From: Vibrio barjaei
Lineage (GTDB): Bacteria > Pseudomonadota > Gammaproteobacteria > Enterobacterales > Vibrionaceae
Direction of reading: 5' to 3'
Length of the DNA stretch: 64,000 bases
Assembly (NCBI RefSeq): GCF_001639065.2
Contig: NZ_LQXO02000005.1
Coordinates: forward strand, 310,001 to 374,000
Shown here: one piece after another, positions 44,410-54,293 of the stretch
Numbering within the stretch: position 1 is the first letter of the stretch
How the letters are laid out: each line of letters starts with the position of its first letter
Position numbers and translations under genes: made by a program
Notes under the pieces: model-generated
Database searches by the model: none
Seen by the model: the letters and a program-made list of their open reading frames with translations, nothing else
Told to the model about the DNA's origin: nothing

Positions 44410-45403
44410 CGTTTGCTCCTCGGTTTTTCTCAGAGAACAGTTTGTTGTTGCCCCAAGATAGAGCGGCAATAATCATAAATAGAATCCAAGAGATCGCGGA
44501 GGCAGTACCAAAATCACCTTCTTGGAATGCAGTAATGTACATATGCATAGCCGCAGATTTACCGGCTTGGTCTATACCGCCCGTCCCATTAGTAATGATG
44601 AAGGGTTCTTCGAAAATCTGTAGACTACCAATGATCGACAGCGTAATCGCAAAGAACATCATCGGTTTAAGCATTGGCAGCGTAATGTAGAAGAACTGCT
44701 TTATTTTGCTTGCACCATCGATGGTGGCAGCTTCATACAGGTCTTTTGGAATGGTTTGCATCGCTGAGAGATAGAGAATGGTATTCCAACCCACATAGCG
44801 CCAAAACACCACGAATGAAATCATGCCTTTAGTATATTCGGGCTGATTCCAGTCAATGTTTTGCGTTGGGAAGATCCACGCAAACGGCTCTATGCCGCCA
44901 ATGGAGATCGTACCTATAGAGGTAAGTACCATATTTACTAAGCCGTAATCTCGTGAAAATAGCGTAGTAAAGATCATCGCCACGGCAACAGTTGAAGTAA
45001 TGTAAGGCAAAAAGTAAACGCCAATGACTCCATTTCTGGCACGCTTAAAACTGGTATGGATGAAGAAAGCCAGCGGAATAGCGACTAGGTGTTGCGGAAC
45101 GCCTGACGCCAGTGCCATCCAGAATGTGTTGTAGAGTGATTTGTGAAACCAATCGTCGGTAAGCGCAAATTGGTAGTTTTCCCAGCCCACCCATTCCATC
45201 GCACTGAGACCAGCCGCTGGCTCCCAATAATGAAAGGAAAGGTAGAGAGAGAACAGCATTGGGAATACACCAAATGCTAAGAAAATAATGAAAAATGGAC
45301 TAATAAACAGGTAGGGTACCCATTTATGACTCTTGGCTCGCCATTGATGCCAAGTACCAGTATTTTCACTGGGTTTATTGGTAGAGGTTATGCTAACAGA
45401 CAT
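44399..45403 (-). CDS. Sugar ABC transporter permease, MalF type
   Basis: A 334-residue permease with six or seven membrane segments and the EAA loop YEAATIDGASKIKQFFYITLPMLKP. AGGAAG precedes ATG 45403. Second membrane subunit of the importer encoded by 43573-47842. Confidence 0.92.
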   Translation of the reverse strand: MSVSITSTNKPSENTGTWHQWRAKSHKWVPYLFISPFFIIFLAFGVFPMLFSLYLSFHYWEPAAGLSAMEWVGWENYQFALTDDWFHKSLYNTFWMALASGVPQHLVAIPLAFFIHTSFKRARNGVIGVYFLPYITSTVAVAMIFTTLFSRDYGLVNMVLTSIGTISIGGIEPFAWIFPTQNIDWNQPEYTKGMISFVVFWRYVGWNTILYLSAMQTIPKDLYEAATIDGASKIKQFFYITLPMLKPMMFFAITLSIIGSLQIFEEPFIITNGTGGIDQAGKSAAMHMYITAFQEGDFGTASAISWILFMIIAALSWGNNKLFSEKNRGANDED

Positions 45404-45429
45404 GTTGGACTTCCTGTAACGATACTCGA

Positions 45430-46515
45430 TTAGGCTGCATGTAAAACTTTGCCTTCGGCATTAAATACATGCGTTCGTTTAACATCGAAAAACAGTTCGA
45501 TGTCTTCACCTTCAAGTCGAGTGAGGGAGTCTGACGAATCGATTTCGGCAAGAATTTTGTTGTCACCTAACTGGCAGTGTAAGTGATACATAGATCCAAG
45601 AAGTTCAGCGTGAATCAAGCGTACTTTAACGCTGGCTATGCTATCTGATTCAATGGCTTGTTTATTAAGATACAAATCGCTTGGACGTACTCCATACTCG
45701 ATGCCTTCATGTGAATTGTGCAAACAGCGGTCAAGTTCAACAACTTGATTGCTGATATTCAGTCCACGTGAGTGAGGCATAGTCGCGGGAATCATGTTCA
45801 TTTCAGGGCTACCGATAAAGGTTGCGACAAAACGACACGATGGTGCGTCGAAAATCTCTTTAGGTGTGCCAATTTGTGCCACGTAGCCATCTTTTAAAAT
45901 CACGACTCTATCGGCGAGGCTCATGGCTTCCACTTGGTCATGGGTAACGTATAGCGTGGTTGTTTTTAACTTCTGATGCATCGCTTTGATTTCAGCGCGC
46001 ATGCTGCCTCTTAATTTGGTATCTAGGTTTGATAGTGGTTCATCAAACAGAAATACGGAAGGGACACGTACCATCGCTCGTCCCATTGCTACGCGCTGTC
46101 TTTGGCCACCAGATAAGGCTTTAGGATAACGTTTGAGTAACGGAGTGAGTTCCAAGGAGTCCGCTACGGCAGCAACTTGTTGTTTGATATCATCTTTGCT
46201 GCGACCAGCCATTTTAAGAGGAAAAGCAATGTTCTGCTCTACCGTCATATGTGGGTATAGGGCATAGCTTTGAAACACCATAGCGGTATCACGATCTGTT
46301 GGGTGAAGGTCGTTGACTAAGCGGTCTCCGATATAGATCTCGCCCTCAGAAATCTCCTCTAATCCTGCCAACATGCGTAGCGTCGTGGATTTGCCGCAGC
46401 CAGATGGCCCTAGAAATACGACAAACTCACCATCGTTAATATGCAGATCAAACTGCTTAACGACTTCAGTTTTGCCGTAGCGCTTTTTTAAGTTCTTAAA
46501 TGTTACAGAAGCCAT
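45430..46515 (-). CDS. Sugar ABC transporter ATPase, MalK/UgpC/MsmK type
   Basis: A 361-residue ATPase with Walker [10 protein letters not shown] (residue about 36), ABC signature LSGGQRQR, Walker [13 protein letters not shown], an H-loop [11 protein letters not shown] and a C-terminal MalK-type OB-fold regulatory domain. It energises the MalF/MalG-type permeases encoded next to it. Confidence 0.95.
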   Translation of the reverse strand: MASVTFKNLKKRYGKTEVVKQFDLHINDGEFVVFLGPSGCGKSTTLRMLAGLEEISEGEIYIGDRLVNDLHPTDRDTAMVFQSYALYPHMTVEQNIAFPLKMAGRSKDDIKQQVAAVADSLELTPLLKRYPKALSGGQRQRVAMGRAMVRVPSVFLFDEPLSNLDTKLRGSMRAEIKAMHQKLKTTTLYVTHDQVEAMSLADRVVILKDGYVAQIGTPKEIFDAPSCRFVATFIGSPEMNMIPATMPHSRGLNISNQVVELDRCLHNSHEGIEYGVRPSDLYLNKQAIESDSIASVKVRLIHAELLGSMYHLHCQLGDNKILAEIDSSDSLTRLEGEDIELFFDVKRTHVFNAEGKVLHAA

Positions 46516-46591
46516 AGTTTTCTACTTACCTAAATCGAGCATCACTCCTAGCAACCGCTAGGAGTATGTCTTAAAAATTGATGGAACGGGA

Positions 46592-47842
46592 TTAACGACG
46601 AGCGCGGCGCTTAATTTGACGCGCGGCATCTGATAGCGCCTTATCGATCTCTACATTACGAGTCAGTACCGATTGAAGCGCGTCATCGACGATCTGCTCG
46701 GCGATAGGGTCATGTCGATGTGCCTTAATTGCTGGGATGTTGGCAGCGGCCAGTTTCCATTGCATGCGAGCTTGAGTACCACCTAAGTATTCAACAGGTT
46801 GTTCCATAAATTCGGAATTTTGCGCTTCGATAAGAGAAGGGAAGATATTAAGCTGCTCGAACACTTCCATCTGAATATCAACACGTTGGCTCATGAACTC
46901 AATGAACTTCCACGCTTCATCTTTGTGCTCCGCGCGCTTTGGAATTGCCAAGAATGAGCCACCCCAGCTTGCAAATGTATTGGCAGGAAGGTCTGCGGTG
47001 CGCCAGACGTTTTCTCCCGGAGAAATCCAGCCGTTAAAGTGACCACCAAGCCAAGAGCCCATCATCTGGCTGGCAATATCACCGCGACGCAGACCTTCGG
47101 TCCACTCCGTGCTCCATGCTTTTACCTGCGCATCGAGATGAGCATCACGCACTTGTTTTGCGAGTTTGAAAGCTTCTTTAAAACGATCTGACTCGACCAT
47201 GATTTTGTTGTCTTGATCGAAGTAGATAGATTCGCCGTCTTTGAGGCCAGAGCGGATAACGATATCTTTAATGTCCACTGCGTCTGCAACAAGGTAGGAG
47301 CCTGTTTTCTCTTTGATTTTCTTGCCAGACTCAATGAATGAGTCCCAGTCACGCAGCAGTTCTTCTTGGGTCACACCAGCTTTGGCCAATACTTCACTGT
47401 GATAGAAAATCGCACCCGGACCGATATCAACCGGTAAGCTTGATTGCTCGCCTTTGTTGTTTTGGCCTAGAGGTACTGTAAATGGTGAGAAAGTATCAGC
47501 AAATGCGCCTGCGTTGTAAGGTGGTTGATTAAGATCTTCCAAGCCGCCTGCGTTGGCGAATCGTCCGATATAGCCCACTTCAATTGCCATTACATCGGGT
47601 ACGTTCGCACCCGTCGACAGTGAGGTTGTCATCGCTGTGTGGTGATCATCGAATGCCAAGGAGGTTAGGTTGATTTTGATGTCTGGATTCTCTTTTTCAA
47701 ACATCGGGATCGCCATACGAATTGCCTGGTCGTAGTTTGCAAATGCTGCCACATTTAGCGTTGTTTGCGCCCATGCCGTGCCAGACAGTGTTGCTAGCGC
47801 GATAGCAGAGACAAGTTTGGAGTATTTTAATGCTGTTTTCAT
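46592..47842 (-). CDS. Extracellular solute-binding protein for an oligosaccharide
   Basis: A 416-residue periplasmic binding protein with a clear signal peptide (MKTALKYSKLVSAIALATLSGTAWA, cut before QTTLNV). It has the class-1 sugar-binding pattern ENPDIKINLTSLAFDDHHTAMTTSL and DVMAIEVGYIG. It captures the sugar for the downstream importer. Neighbouring beta-glucosidases suggest a beta-linked glucose oligosaccharide, but NanH nearby leaves other glycans possible. Confidence 0.93.
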   Translation of the reverse strand: MKTALKYSKLVSAIALATLSGTAWAQTTLNVAAFANYDQAIRMAIPMFEKENPDIKINLTSLAFDDHHTAMTTSLSTGANVPDVMAIEVGYIGRFANAGGLEDLNQPPYNAGAFADTFSPFTVPLGQNNKGEQSSLPVDIGPGAIFYHSEVLAKAGVTQEELLRDWDSFIESGKKIKEKTGSYLVADAVDIKDIVIRSGLKDGESIYFDQDNKIMVESDRFKEAFKLAKQVRDAHLDAQVKAWSTEWTEGLRRGDIASQMMGSWLGGHFNGWISPGENVWRTADLPANTFASWGGSFLAIPKRAEHKDEAWKFIEFMSQRVDIQMEVFEQLNIFPSLIEAQNSEFMEQPVEYLGGTQARMQWKLAAANIPAIKAHRHDPIAEQIVDDALQSVLTRNVEIDKALSDAARQIKRRARR

Positions 47843-47960
47843 TGCTCTATCTCTTTCTTGTTAGGGTAAGCGCTCAGTTTTTGTTCTTCAGTGCTGAGTC
47901 ACTTTGCGGTTGATGCTAGCGACCAATATGGCCGCTAGGTCAGGTAAGCGTTAGTTTGTT

Positions 47961-50069
47961 CTAGAGTGCGACTACCGTCATGTCCGTGAAGTGCACCGGG
48001 CCCAATTGGTTATAAAAACCTACGCCGCCAGACTGATAGGTCTCAGGCATGGTTTCATCAATTGACGTCAGAACTTGTTTACCGTTAATCGAGCAAGCAA
48101 ACAAATTGCCGTTCACTGATATGTCGAAGTGATAGCGCTTGTGTGGTTGCCATTGGAATGGCTCGATGGCGATAACGACGTCTTTGCCAAACTCTCTACG
48201 TATCAATGAAATCTGATCATCCGTATTGAGCTCGACTCGGTAGTAACGTTCCAACCCTTGGTAGCGAACTATAGGACCAAAAGCTTGTTTTATCTGAGGC
48301 TTAAGCGCGATAGATAAAGAGTAGTCGTGCCAGTCTTTACTGCCGTATATGTAGAGCCCAGGGTGAGACGCGTCGTTATTGACTAAGCGGTAGATATCTT
48401 GATTGTCGAACTTGATGCAGGTATCCATAGTATTGATAAAGCTGCTTTCCCATATTTCATGGATAGGGTTGCTATCAATGCCTATGGTTTGCGATGGTGT
48501 GCCTTGCCAGTCCAATGAATGCAGCTTTATATATCCAGCATCGTTTCCTGAATGTGGGTTACTAATTTGCAGCCCAATGGTGGCAATCATTACGTTATCG
48601 AGTTTTGGTAGTGTCCACTGATGAGTTTGTGGCTGCGCTGACAAAGTGAATGGTTCACTAAAAATACGCTCAACGTTCATTTGGCTGTCGTAAGTTTCGA
48701 CGTAGAAACTGACACTGGCGTGGTCATAATCGGTTGCGCCTGACACGCTCGCCTCGATAGTTTGAGACGGGTAGAGTGTAGGACTGCCGACAATGTGATA
48801 TGACGATTCGTTTACTTTACTGTCAAGTGGCGTATGTGTTGCGGTACTCACTTGCAACGGGACACCACATACCAAATGCGAGAAGTCTAGGCGCAGCGCT
48901 TGTTCATAGTTGCTAAGGCGTGCGTTTTGGTTATAGTTCAAGTTAGGGTTAATAGCAAAACCTTGCAATGACCCTTTAGGTGTAAAGTGGAATCTAGGAC
49001 GTTTGGGTAGGCGCTCATTATAGTGTAACTGATGAGCGATCGCGTAGAGCTTATCGGCTTCCTGAACGGCATCGAAAATATGATCTTGAATATTGGCACT
49101 TGGAAGAAGGATTCTATCCGCTACCGGTGTGCGCCAATCAAAGCCATCATCAAGAGCGGCTAAGCCTAATCGAATTCCGTTGAGGCAACCTACGTTCGCC
49201 GCGTTACAGTCGGTATCCCAACCTAATGTATTCACAATTTTCATTGATTCGTGGAAGCTTTCACCTCCGTAAAGAAGAGATAAAATGATTAATCCATGGT
49301 TGGGAATTACATGACAAGTGCCGTCAAACTTGTCGTAACCATAGTGAGTTTTAAGCTGCGAAAATGCCCAATTCCAATCACGTGGATTCTCTTCATGCCA
49401 GCCACGAACAGCGTTAATGACTTCAGCAATTTTCGATTCTTTGGGGATATAACTCAAGCCGAGGTCGATGAGAGCGTGCAAGTCGGTTTCAATAAACGCT
49501 TGAGACTCCATAACGGCAAGTAGAACTGCGGCATGAACGGCTTCACCGTCGTGGCTAACCTTAGCTGCTTCAGTTGCCATATGCGCGGCTTTATCAGGCA
49601 TTGCAGGGTTGATGAGCGCCCAGCCATCAATAAAAATCTGCGCGCCTATTTGCTCTGCGACGGTTTTACCGTTGGTCTCTATTGAGCCGCTATGTGGTGC
49701 TTCAAAGCCATTTCTTAAATTGAGCCAAGCGGTGTGCTCGGTCGATTGCCCATAACCGCCCCACCAAAGAATGGTTTTACCCTCGATTAAATTATCAAGC
49801 CAAGATTGACCAAGGTGCCGACTAGAAAAGTCAGAGCGATACTCATGATCTTCCAAAGCGTGGGTGAACATAAAGGTGCCGGTAATGTCGTCATCACTGA
49901 CGATAAGAGGATGATTAACTTGTTCGTTGACGTAGCGGTTTATCTCACCGAATTGGTCAACGATATGTTCGTTAACCCAACCTTCAAAAGGTCTTCCTGC
50001 ATACACTCCAATTATCTTGCCTAAGATACCAGCGTACAGCTTTTCGTAATACGTATCATCTAATTTCAT
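47961..50069 (-). CDS. ADP-ribosylglycohydrolase-fold protein fused to a carbohydrate-binding-like C-terminus
   Basis: A 702-residue cytoplasmic protein. The first 360 residues have the ADP-ribosylglycohydrolase fold with both acidic metal sites: VSDDDITGT (near residue 57-65) and LGWDTDCNAANVG (near 285). The second half has beta-rich stretches and a final domain of about 190 residues (GLYIYGSKDWHDYSLSIALKPQ... YYRVELNTDDQISLIRREFG... CSINGKQVL) that looks like a concanavalin/LamG-type sugar-binding domain. It heads an operon with a complete sugar ABC importer (118 bp to the binding protein). This suggests a glycosidase acting on the imported glycan rather than protein de-ADP-ribosylation; that is inference. 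Confidence 0.78.
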   Translation of the reverse strand: MKLDDTYYEKLYAGILGKIIGVYAGRPFEGWVNEHIVDQFGEINRYVNEQVNHPLIVSDDDITGTFMFTHALEDHEYRSDFSSRHLGQSWLDNLIEGKTILWWGGYGQSTEHTAWLNLRNGFEAPHSGSIETNGKTVAEQIGAQIFIDGWALINPAMPDKAAHMATEAAKVSHDGEAVHAAVLLAVMESQAFIETDLHALIDLGLSYIPKESKIAEVINAVRGWHEENPRDWNWAFSQLKTHYGYDKFDGTCHVIPNHGLIILSLLYGGESFHESMKIVNTLGWDTDCNAANVGCLNGIRLGLAALDDGFDWRTPVADRILLPSANIQDHIFDAVQEADKLYAIAHQLHYNERLPKRPRFHFTPKGSLQGFAINPNLNYNQNARLSNYEQALRLDFSHLVCGVPLQVSTATHTPLDSKVNESSYHIVGSPTLYPSQTIEASVSGATDYDHASVSFYVETYDSQMNVERIFSEPFTLSAQPQTHQWTLPKLDNVMIATIGLQISNPHSGNDAGYIKLHSLDWQGTPSQTIGIDSNPIHEIWESSFINTMDTCIKFDNQDIYRLVNNDASHPGLYIYGSKDWHDYSLSIALKPQIKQAFGPIVRYQGLERYYRVELNTDDQISLIRREFGKDVVIAIEPFQWQPHKRYHFDISVNGNLFACSINGKQVLTSIDETMPETYQSGGVGFYNQLGPVHFTDMTVVAL

Positions 50070-50215
50070 TGTTGCTTAAGGTCTCTCTATAAATCCGACT
50101 GAATATGGACATGACAAACATGCAGCGAGTGAATTTCTAAATTTATGCTAGCGGACAATAATGAGATTTTTTGTGATCTAATCCACCATGTATAACTTAT
50201 AAACCTAACTTAATG

Positions 50216-50313
50216 TGAAATATTTTTCATGATAAGTAATTGATATACTTGTATTTAAATCTATCATTTAAAATATATTTCATGGCGTTGTTGTATTTCC
50301 AAATATTGTTCAT
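50216..50313. promoter_or_regulatory. Three repeated LacI-type boxes in the ABC / GH1 divergent gap
   Basis: TGAAATATTTTTCA (50216-50229) is a 14-bp near-palindrome. Related boxes AATATATTTCATGG (50272-50285) and AATATTGTTCATGG (50302-50315) follow. All share AATAT-N2-TTCAT. The gap 50070-50463 has no gene; it must hold the promoters of the importer operon and of the GH1 gene. The tandem LacI regulators encoded just downstream are the likely binders. Confidence 0.55.
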
Positions 50314-50463
50314 GGTTTCGATACAAATAAAACGTGCGGCAAAAGTAGTGAGACCAACATCACTCAATTAATGCACTAATTTGTTTAGCCTTGAGTGATT
50401 ACAAAGCAAGCGTGAAGTGTAGTAAGTCACACAAACCAAAGCAGATGAGATTAAGGAGAGACA

Positions 50464-51879
50464 ATGGCGTTTAAAGATGATTTTATTTGGGGAGCAGCTG
50501 CTGCCAGCTATCAAATTGAGGGCAATACCCAAGGTATTGATGGCTGTGCAGATTCAGTCTGGGACATGTGCTCTCGCCGTGATGGTTTTGTAAAAGGTGG
50601 AAACACCGGATTTATGGCTTGCGACCACTACAATCGTTATGAAGAAGATGTAAAAATCATGCAGTCAATCGCTCTACAGGCGTATCGATTGAGCATTATG
50701 TGGCCAAGGGTTATGCCAGAGGGAACAGGCAAAGTGAATACTCAAGGGTTGGATTTTTACGACCGTTTGGTTGATGAATTGCTAGCTAAAGGTATTTCAC
50801 CGTGGGTGACGTTATTTCATTGGGACTATCCAATGGCGCTGTTCCACAAAGGAGGATGGTTAAACGACGATTCTAGCGACTGGTTTGCTGAATATACCCG
50901 AGTGATTGTTGACCGTTTATCAGACCGAGTGGAAAACTGGTTTACGTTAAATGAGCAAGCATGTTTCATTGGGCTTGGCCACCAAACCGGAATGCATGCT
51001 CCAGGTCTTGAACTCCCAGTGAAGGAAGTAAATCGTGCATGGCACAATGCACTACTTGCCCATGGTAAAGCGACACAAGTGATTCGATCGAATTCGAAAC
51101 GCCCAGCTAAGGTCGGGGCAGCACCTTGTTTCCGAACCGCCGTACCTATGTCCAACAGCCCAGAAGATATTGCTGCTGCAAGAGCGCATACCTTTAATGT
51201 TGTTAATAAACAAATGTTTAACGCGAGTTGGTGGATGGACCCTGCATTTAAAGGTGAATATCCAGAGGATGGATTGGCATTATTTGGCGCTGATGCACCT
51301 ATTATCAAACCCAGTGATATGGAAACCATTTGTCAGCCTTTGGATTTTGTTGGCATTAATGTCTACAGCTCGGAAATGGTACGGGCAGCAGCTGATGGGA
51401 CACCGGAAGTTGTGGAGTATCCGAATAACTATCCGAAGACCCATTTCGATTGGCCGATTACGCCTGAAGCACTCAAGTGGGGCACTGAATTTTTATATGA
51501 GCGTTATAACAAGCCGATTATTGTCACCGAAAATGGACTTAGCACCAATGATTGGGTCAGTTTAGACGGTAGAGTACATGATACGACTCGCATCGACTTC
51601 TTGCATCGTTACTTATTAGGTTTGAAAGAAGCGGCCGCGAATGGTGTCGACATCATGGGATACTTCCAGTGGTCAATACTCGATAACTTTGAATGGGCGG
51701 AAGGTTACAAGCAGCGCTTTGGTCTGGTTCACGTTGATTATGAAACGATGAAGAGAACGCCGAAGGACTCTGCACTTTGGTATAAGTCAGTGATCGAATC
51801 AAATGGCAAGTCATTGGGAGAGGCGAGTGCGTTGCAAGGCTGGATGAAACCGAGCGACTTTAACCGAAATACTTGTTAA
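50464..51879 (+). CDS. Glycoside hydrolase family 1 beta-glucosidase
   Basis: A 471-residue cytoplasmic GH1 barrel without signal peptide. The acid/base glutamate is in FTLNEQ and the nucleophile in IIVTENGLS, and the N-terminal FIWGAAAASYQIEG and C-terminal QWSILDNFEWAEGYKQRFGLVHVDY are typical. The DNFEWAEGY end marks the non-phospho type, in contrast with the 6-phospho enzyme at 56690. It fits the hydrolysis of intact disaccharides brought in by the ABC importer. The ribosome site AAGGAGA precedes ATG 50464. Confidence 0.94.
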   Translation: MAFKDDFIWGAAAASYQIEGNTQGIDGCADSVWDMCSRRDGFVKGGNTGFMACDHYNRYEEDVKIMQSIALQAYRLSIMWPRVMPEGTGKVNTQGLDFYDRLVDELLAKGISPWVTLFHWDYPMALFHKGGWLNDDSSDWFAEYTRVIVDRLSDRVENWFTLNEQACFIGLGHQTGMHAPGLELPVKEVNRAWHNALLAHGKATQVIRSNSKRPAKVGAAPCFRTAVPMSNSPEDIAAARAHTFNVVNKQMFNASWWMDPAFKGEYPEDGLALFGADAPIIKPSDMETICQPLDFVGINVYSSEMVRAAADGTPEVVEYPNNYPKTHFDWPITPEALKWGTEFLYERYNKPIIVTENGLSTNDWVSLDGRVHDTTRIDFLHRYLLGLKEAAANGVDIMGYFQWSILDNFEWAEGYKQRFGLVHVDYETMKRTPKDSALWYKSVIESNGKSLGEASALQGWMKPSDFNRNTC

Positions 51880-51967
51880 CGCTCTCGGTTTGACCCCGCC
51901 GTTTCGAGTAAGTTATAAAGCGTCTATGTTTAGGCGCTTTTTTATGGGCGCTGATGTCGGTAGGACT

Positions 51968-53014
51968 ATGAAAAAAGAAAAGGAAAGCAAAGTTACCTTA
52001 ACCGAGGTAGCAAGACGAGCGGGTGTCTCTCCTAGTACTGTTTCTCGTTACTTAAATCGAACCAGCTTCATTGCCAAAGATAAAGTGCGTGCTATCGAAG
52101 AAGCGATGTTTGAGTCTGGGTTCAAAAGTAAACCTCGAAAATCGCAACCTATCAGCAAGCGCAGTATGTCGATTGGTGTCGTCGCTGCATCATTTGATAG
52201 TCCACATATCGCGAGAATATTAAAGGGCATGGACAGCACTGTGCTCAACCATTCGTACCAGATCATTGTTGAAACGAGCCATTGGAATAAAGCGCGCGAA
52301 ACTGAGATCCTCAAACAGTTTAAACAGCGAAATGCCGATGCTATTGTGTTAATTGGTAGCTATCTCAATGATGCTGAAGTAAAAACGATCCTTGGCAAAA
52401 CGCCGGTATTGCTATTGGGAAGCCCAGTCTACCTTGCTCCTACAGATAGCATTACTGGTATTCCTCAAGTCTTAGTCGATAATGAGCTTGGTGGCTATTT
52501 AGCGACTAATCATTTGATTCAGTTAGGTCACACCAGAATCCTTCATCTTCGCGGAGCCATTGGTAATAATGATTCTGATGAACGGGTAGTGGGGTATAAA
52601 CGGAGCTTAGAAAAAGCGGGAATCGAAGTACTGGATGAGTTAATTGTTGAAGGTGAATTTAAGTCGGAGCAGTCGCTTGAAGTGGTTAAAGAGACAATTG
52701 AGCAAGGGATTGAGTTTACGGCTATCTTCGCATCTAATGATGAGAGCGCCTATGGGGCGATTCAGGCGTTAGACCAAAAGGGCTATTCTGTTCCGAATGA
52801 CATCTCACTCATAGGTTTTGATGATCTGCCATTTTCCAGCTACCTAATTCCACAACTCACCACGGTTAAACAGCCACTCGAAATCATGGGATCTATTGCG
52901 ATACGTTATGCTCTTGATTTGATTAGTGGAATTAAGCCAAACTATCAAGTCCCTCCTGTGGAGGTAATTGTCCGAAATAGTACACAAAGGAATGCGGTGA
53001 AATCGGCCATATGA
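51968..53014 (+). CDS. LacI-family regulator (first of a tandem pair)
   Basis: A 348-residue regulator with headpiece VTLTEVARRAGVSPSTVSRY followed by LNRTSFIAKDKV, and a type-1 periplasmic-binding sensor domain (VDNELGGYLATNHLIQLGH, IFASNDESAYGAIQAL, LIGFDDLPFSSYLIPQLTTV). ATG 51968 begins the conserved headpiece; upstream in-frame starts would add 26 unrelated residues. It follows the GH1 gene by 88 bases and overlaps the next regulator by four bases. Confidence 0.92.
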   Translation: MKKEKESKVTLTEVARRAGVSPSTVSRYLNRTSFIAKDKVRAIEEAMFESGFKSKPRKSQPISKRSMSIGVVAASFDSPHIARILKGMDSTVLNHSYQIIVETSHWNKARETEILKQFKQRNADAIVLIGSYLNDAEVKTILGKTPVLLLGSPVYLAPTDSITGIPQVLVDNELGGYLATNHLIQLGHTRILHLRGAIGNNDSDERVVGYKRSLEKAGIEVLDELIVEGEFKSEQSLEVVKETIEQGIEFTAIFASNDESAYGAIQALDQKGYSVPNDISLIGFDDLPFSSYLIPQLTTVKQPLEIMGSIAIRYALDLISGIKPNYQVPPVEVIVRNSTQRNAVKSAI

Positions 53015-54012
53015 AAGAGAAAAAAACTACCATATACGACGTCGCTAGAAAGGCTGGCGTTTCGCCAAGTACCGTCTCACGTTATTTAAATCGAACGACT
53101 TTCATTGCTAAAGATAAAGTCGATACCATTGAAAAGGCTATCTTTGATCTTGGTTTTAAACCTAAAGGTCGTAAAGCCCAGCCTAAGACAAAACGGAACA
53201 TGAAGATCGGTGTCGTCGCACCTTCTTTTGATACCCCCTATGTAAGTCGTATTCTATATGGCATGGACCGAAGAATGCGTAACCACAGTTACGACATTAT
53301 TATCGAAACCACGAACTGGGAACAGAGCCGTGAACGTCACGAGCTTCAAGATCTGGTTTCACGACAAGTGGATGGCATTATCGTTGTCGGTGGTGATTTG
53401 GCTGAAGAAGATATCGCAGCACTAACAGGGAAAATCCCAACGTTATTGATGTGTCGTAGAGGTAAGGGAATTCTACCTCTTATAAACGTTGATAATGAAA
53501 TGGGTGGTTACCTTGCCACTAACCATTTGGTGCAGCTAGGTCATAAGAAAATCATGCATTTGACGGGCCCAAGTGGCAATATTGACTCTGAAAATCGTGT
53601 GGCCGGTTATTTGCGCTCGCTCAAAAATGCTGGACTGGTCGCAGAACCAGGTATGGTTATCGACGGTCACTTTGAATCAAGAAATGCTTTCCAAAATCTG
53701 ACGACTGCCTTAAAAAGTGGTGCCAAACCCACTGCAATATTTGCAGCTAATGATCATAGTGCATTTGGCGCAATTCAAGCATTGCATCAGTACGGTTTGC
53801 GAGTCCCTGAAGACGTTTCGGTAATTGGTTTTGATGATCTTCCTATTGATGAATACTACATTCCCCGTCTAACTACAGTACGCCAACCATTTGCGGAAAT
53901 GGGAGAGATCGGCGTCAGGTACCTACTCGACCTCATTAGTGGCAATAAACCAAACTACGACATCCCTCCAGTGCAAGTCATCATTCGAGACAGCACCCAA
54001 GCACACAGTTAA
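53011..54012 (+). CDS. LacI-family regulator (second of a tandem pair)
   Basis: A 333-residue near-twin of the preceding regulator: the segment VARKAGVSPSTVSRYLNRTT differs by only two residues, and FIAKDKV follows in both. The sensor domains have diverged more (for example PTLLMCRRGKG against PVLLLGSPVYL). The two probably bind the same operator but sense different ligands, or form mixed dimers. Translation is coupled by an ATGA overlap. Confidence 0.92.
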   Translation: MKEKKTTIYDVARKAGVSPSTVSRYLNRTTFIAKDKVDTIEKAIFDLGFKPKGRKAQPKTKRNMKIGVVAPSFDTPYVSRILYGMDRRMRNHSYDIIIETTNWEQSRERHELQDLVSRQVDGIIVVGGDLAEEDIAALTGKIPTLLMCRRGKGILPLINVDNEMGGYLATNHLVQLGHKKIMHLTGPSGNIDSENRVAGYLRSLKNAGLVAEPGMVIDGHFESRNAFQNLTTALKSGAKPTAIFAANDHSAFGAIQALHQYGLRVPEDVSVIGFDDLPIDEYYIPRLTTVRQPFAEMGEIGVRYLLDLISGNKPNYDIPPVQVIIRDSTQAHS

Positions 54013-54087
54013 TTGATGCGCCCTTAGTGGATCTGGGCGCATTTTCGTTACCTTCTAAACGTTGCTATTGTCCTTTTAGTTATTAAG

Positions 54088-54103
54088 TGAAAATATATTT
54101 TTT
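54088..54103. promoter_or_regulatory. LacI-type box upstream of nanH
   Basis: TGAAAATATATTTTTT shares AAAATATATTT with the second box in the GH1/ABC control region. It lies about 190 bp before the nanH start. Confidence 0.4.
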
Positions 54104-54293
54104 TGCGATCTTGATCTATGAAGTAAATTTTTATTAATGCAAAAGTAAGCTAGGCTGAATGACACGGTAGTGACAGATTGGCGTCACTCAGTATTCAGTT
54201 TGGGCCTGCTTTGCTGTGATTCAGGGCGTAGTCGAGTCGTTGTCGCAAAGTAACACCATAAGTTAGTTTGGATTTAGACAGAAGGGAACAAAT

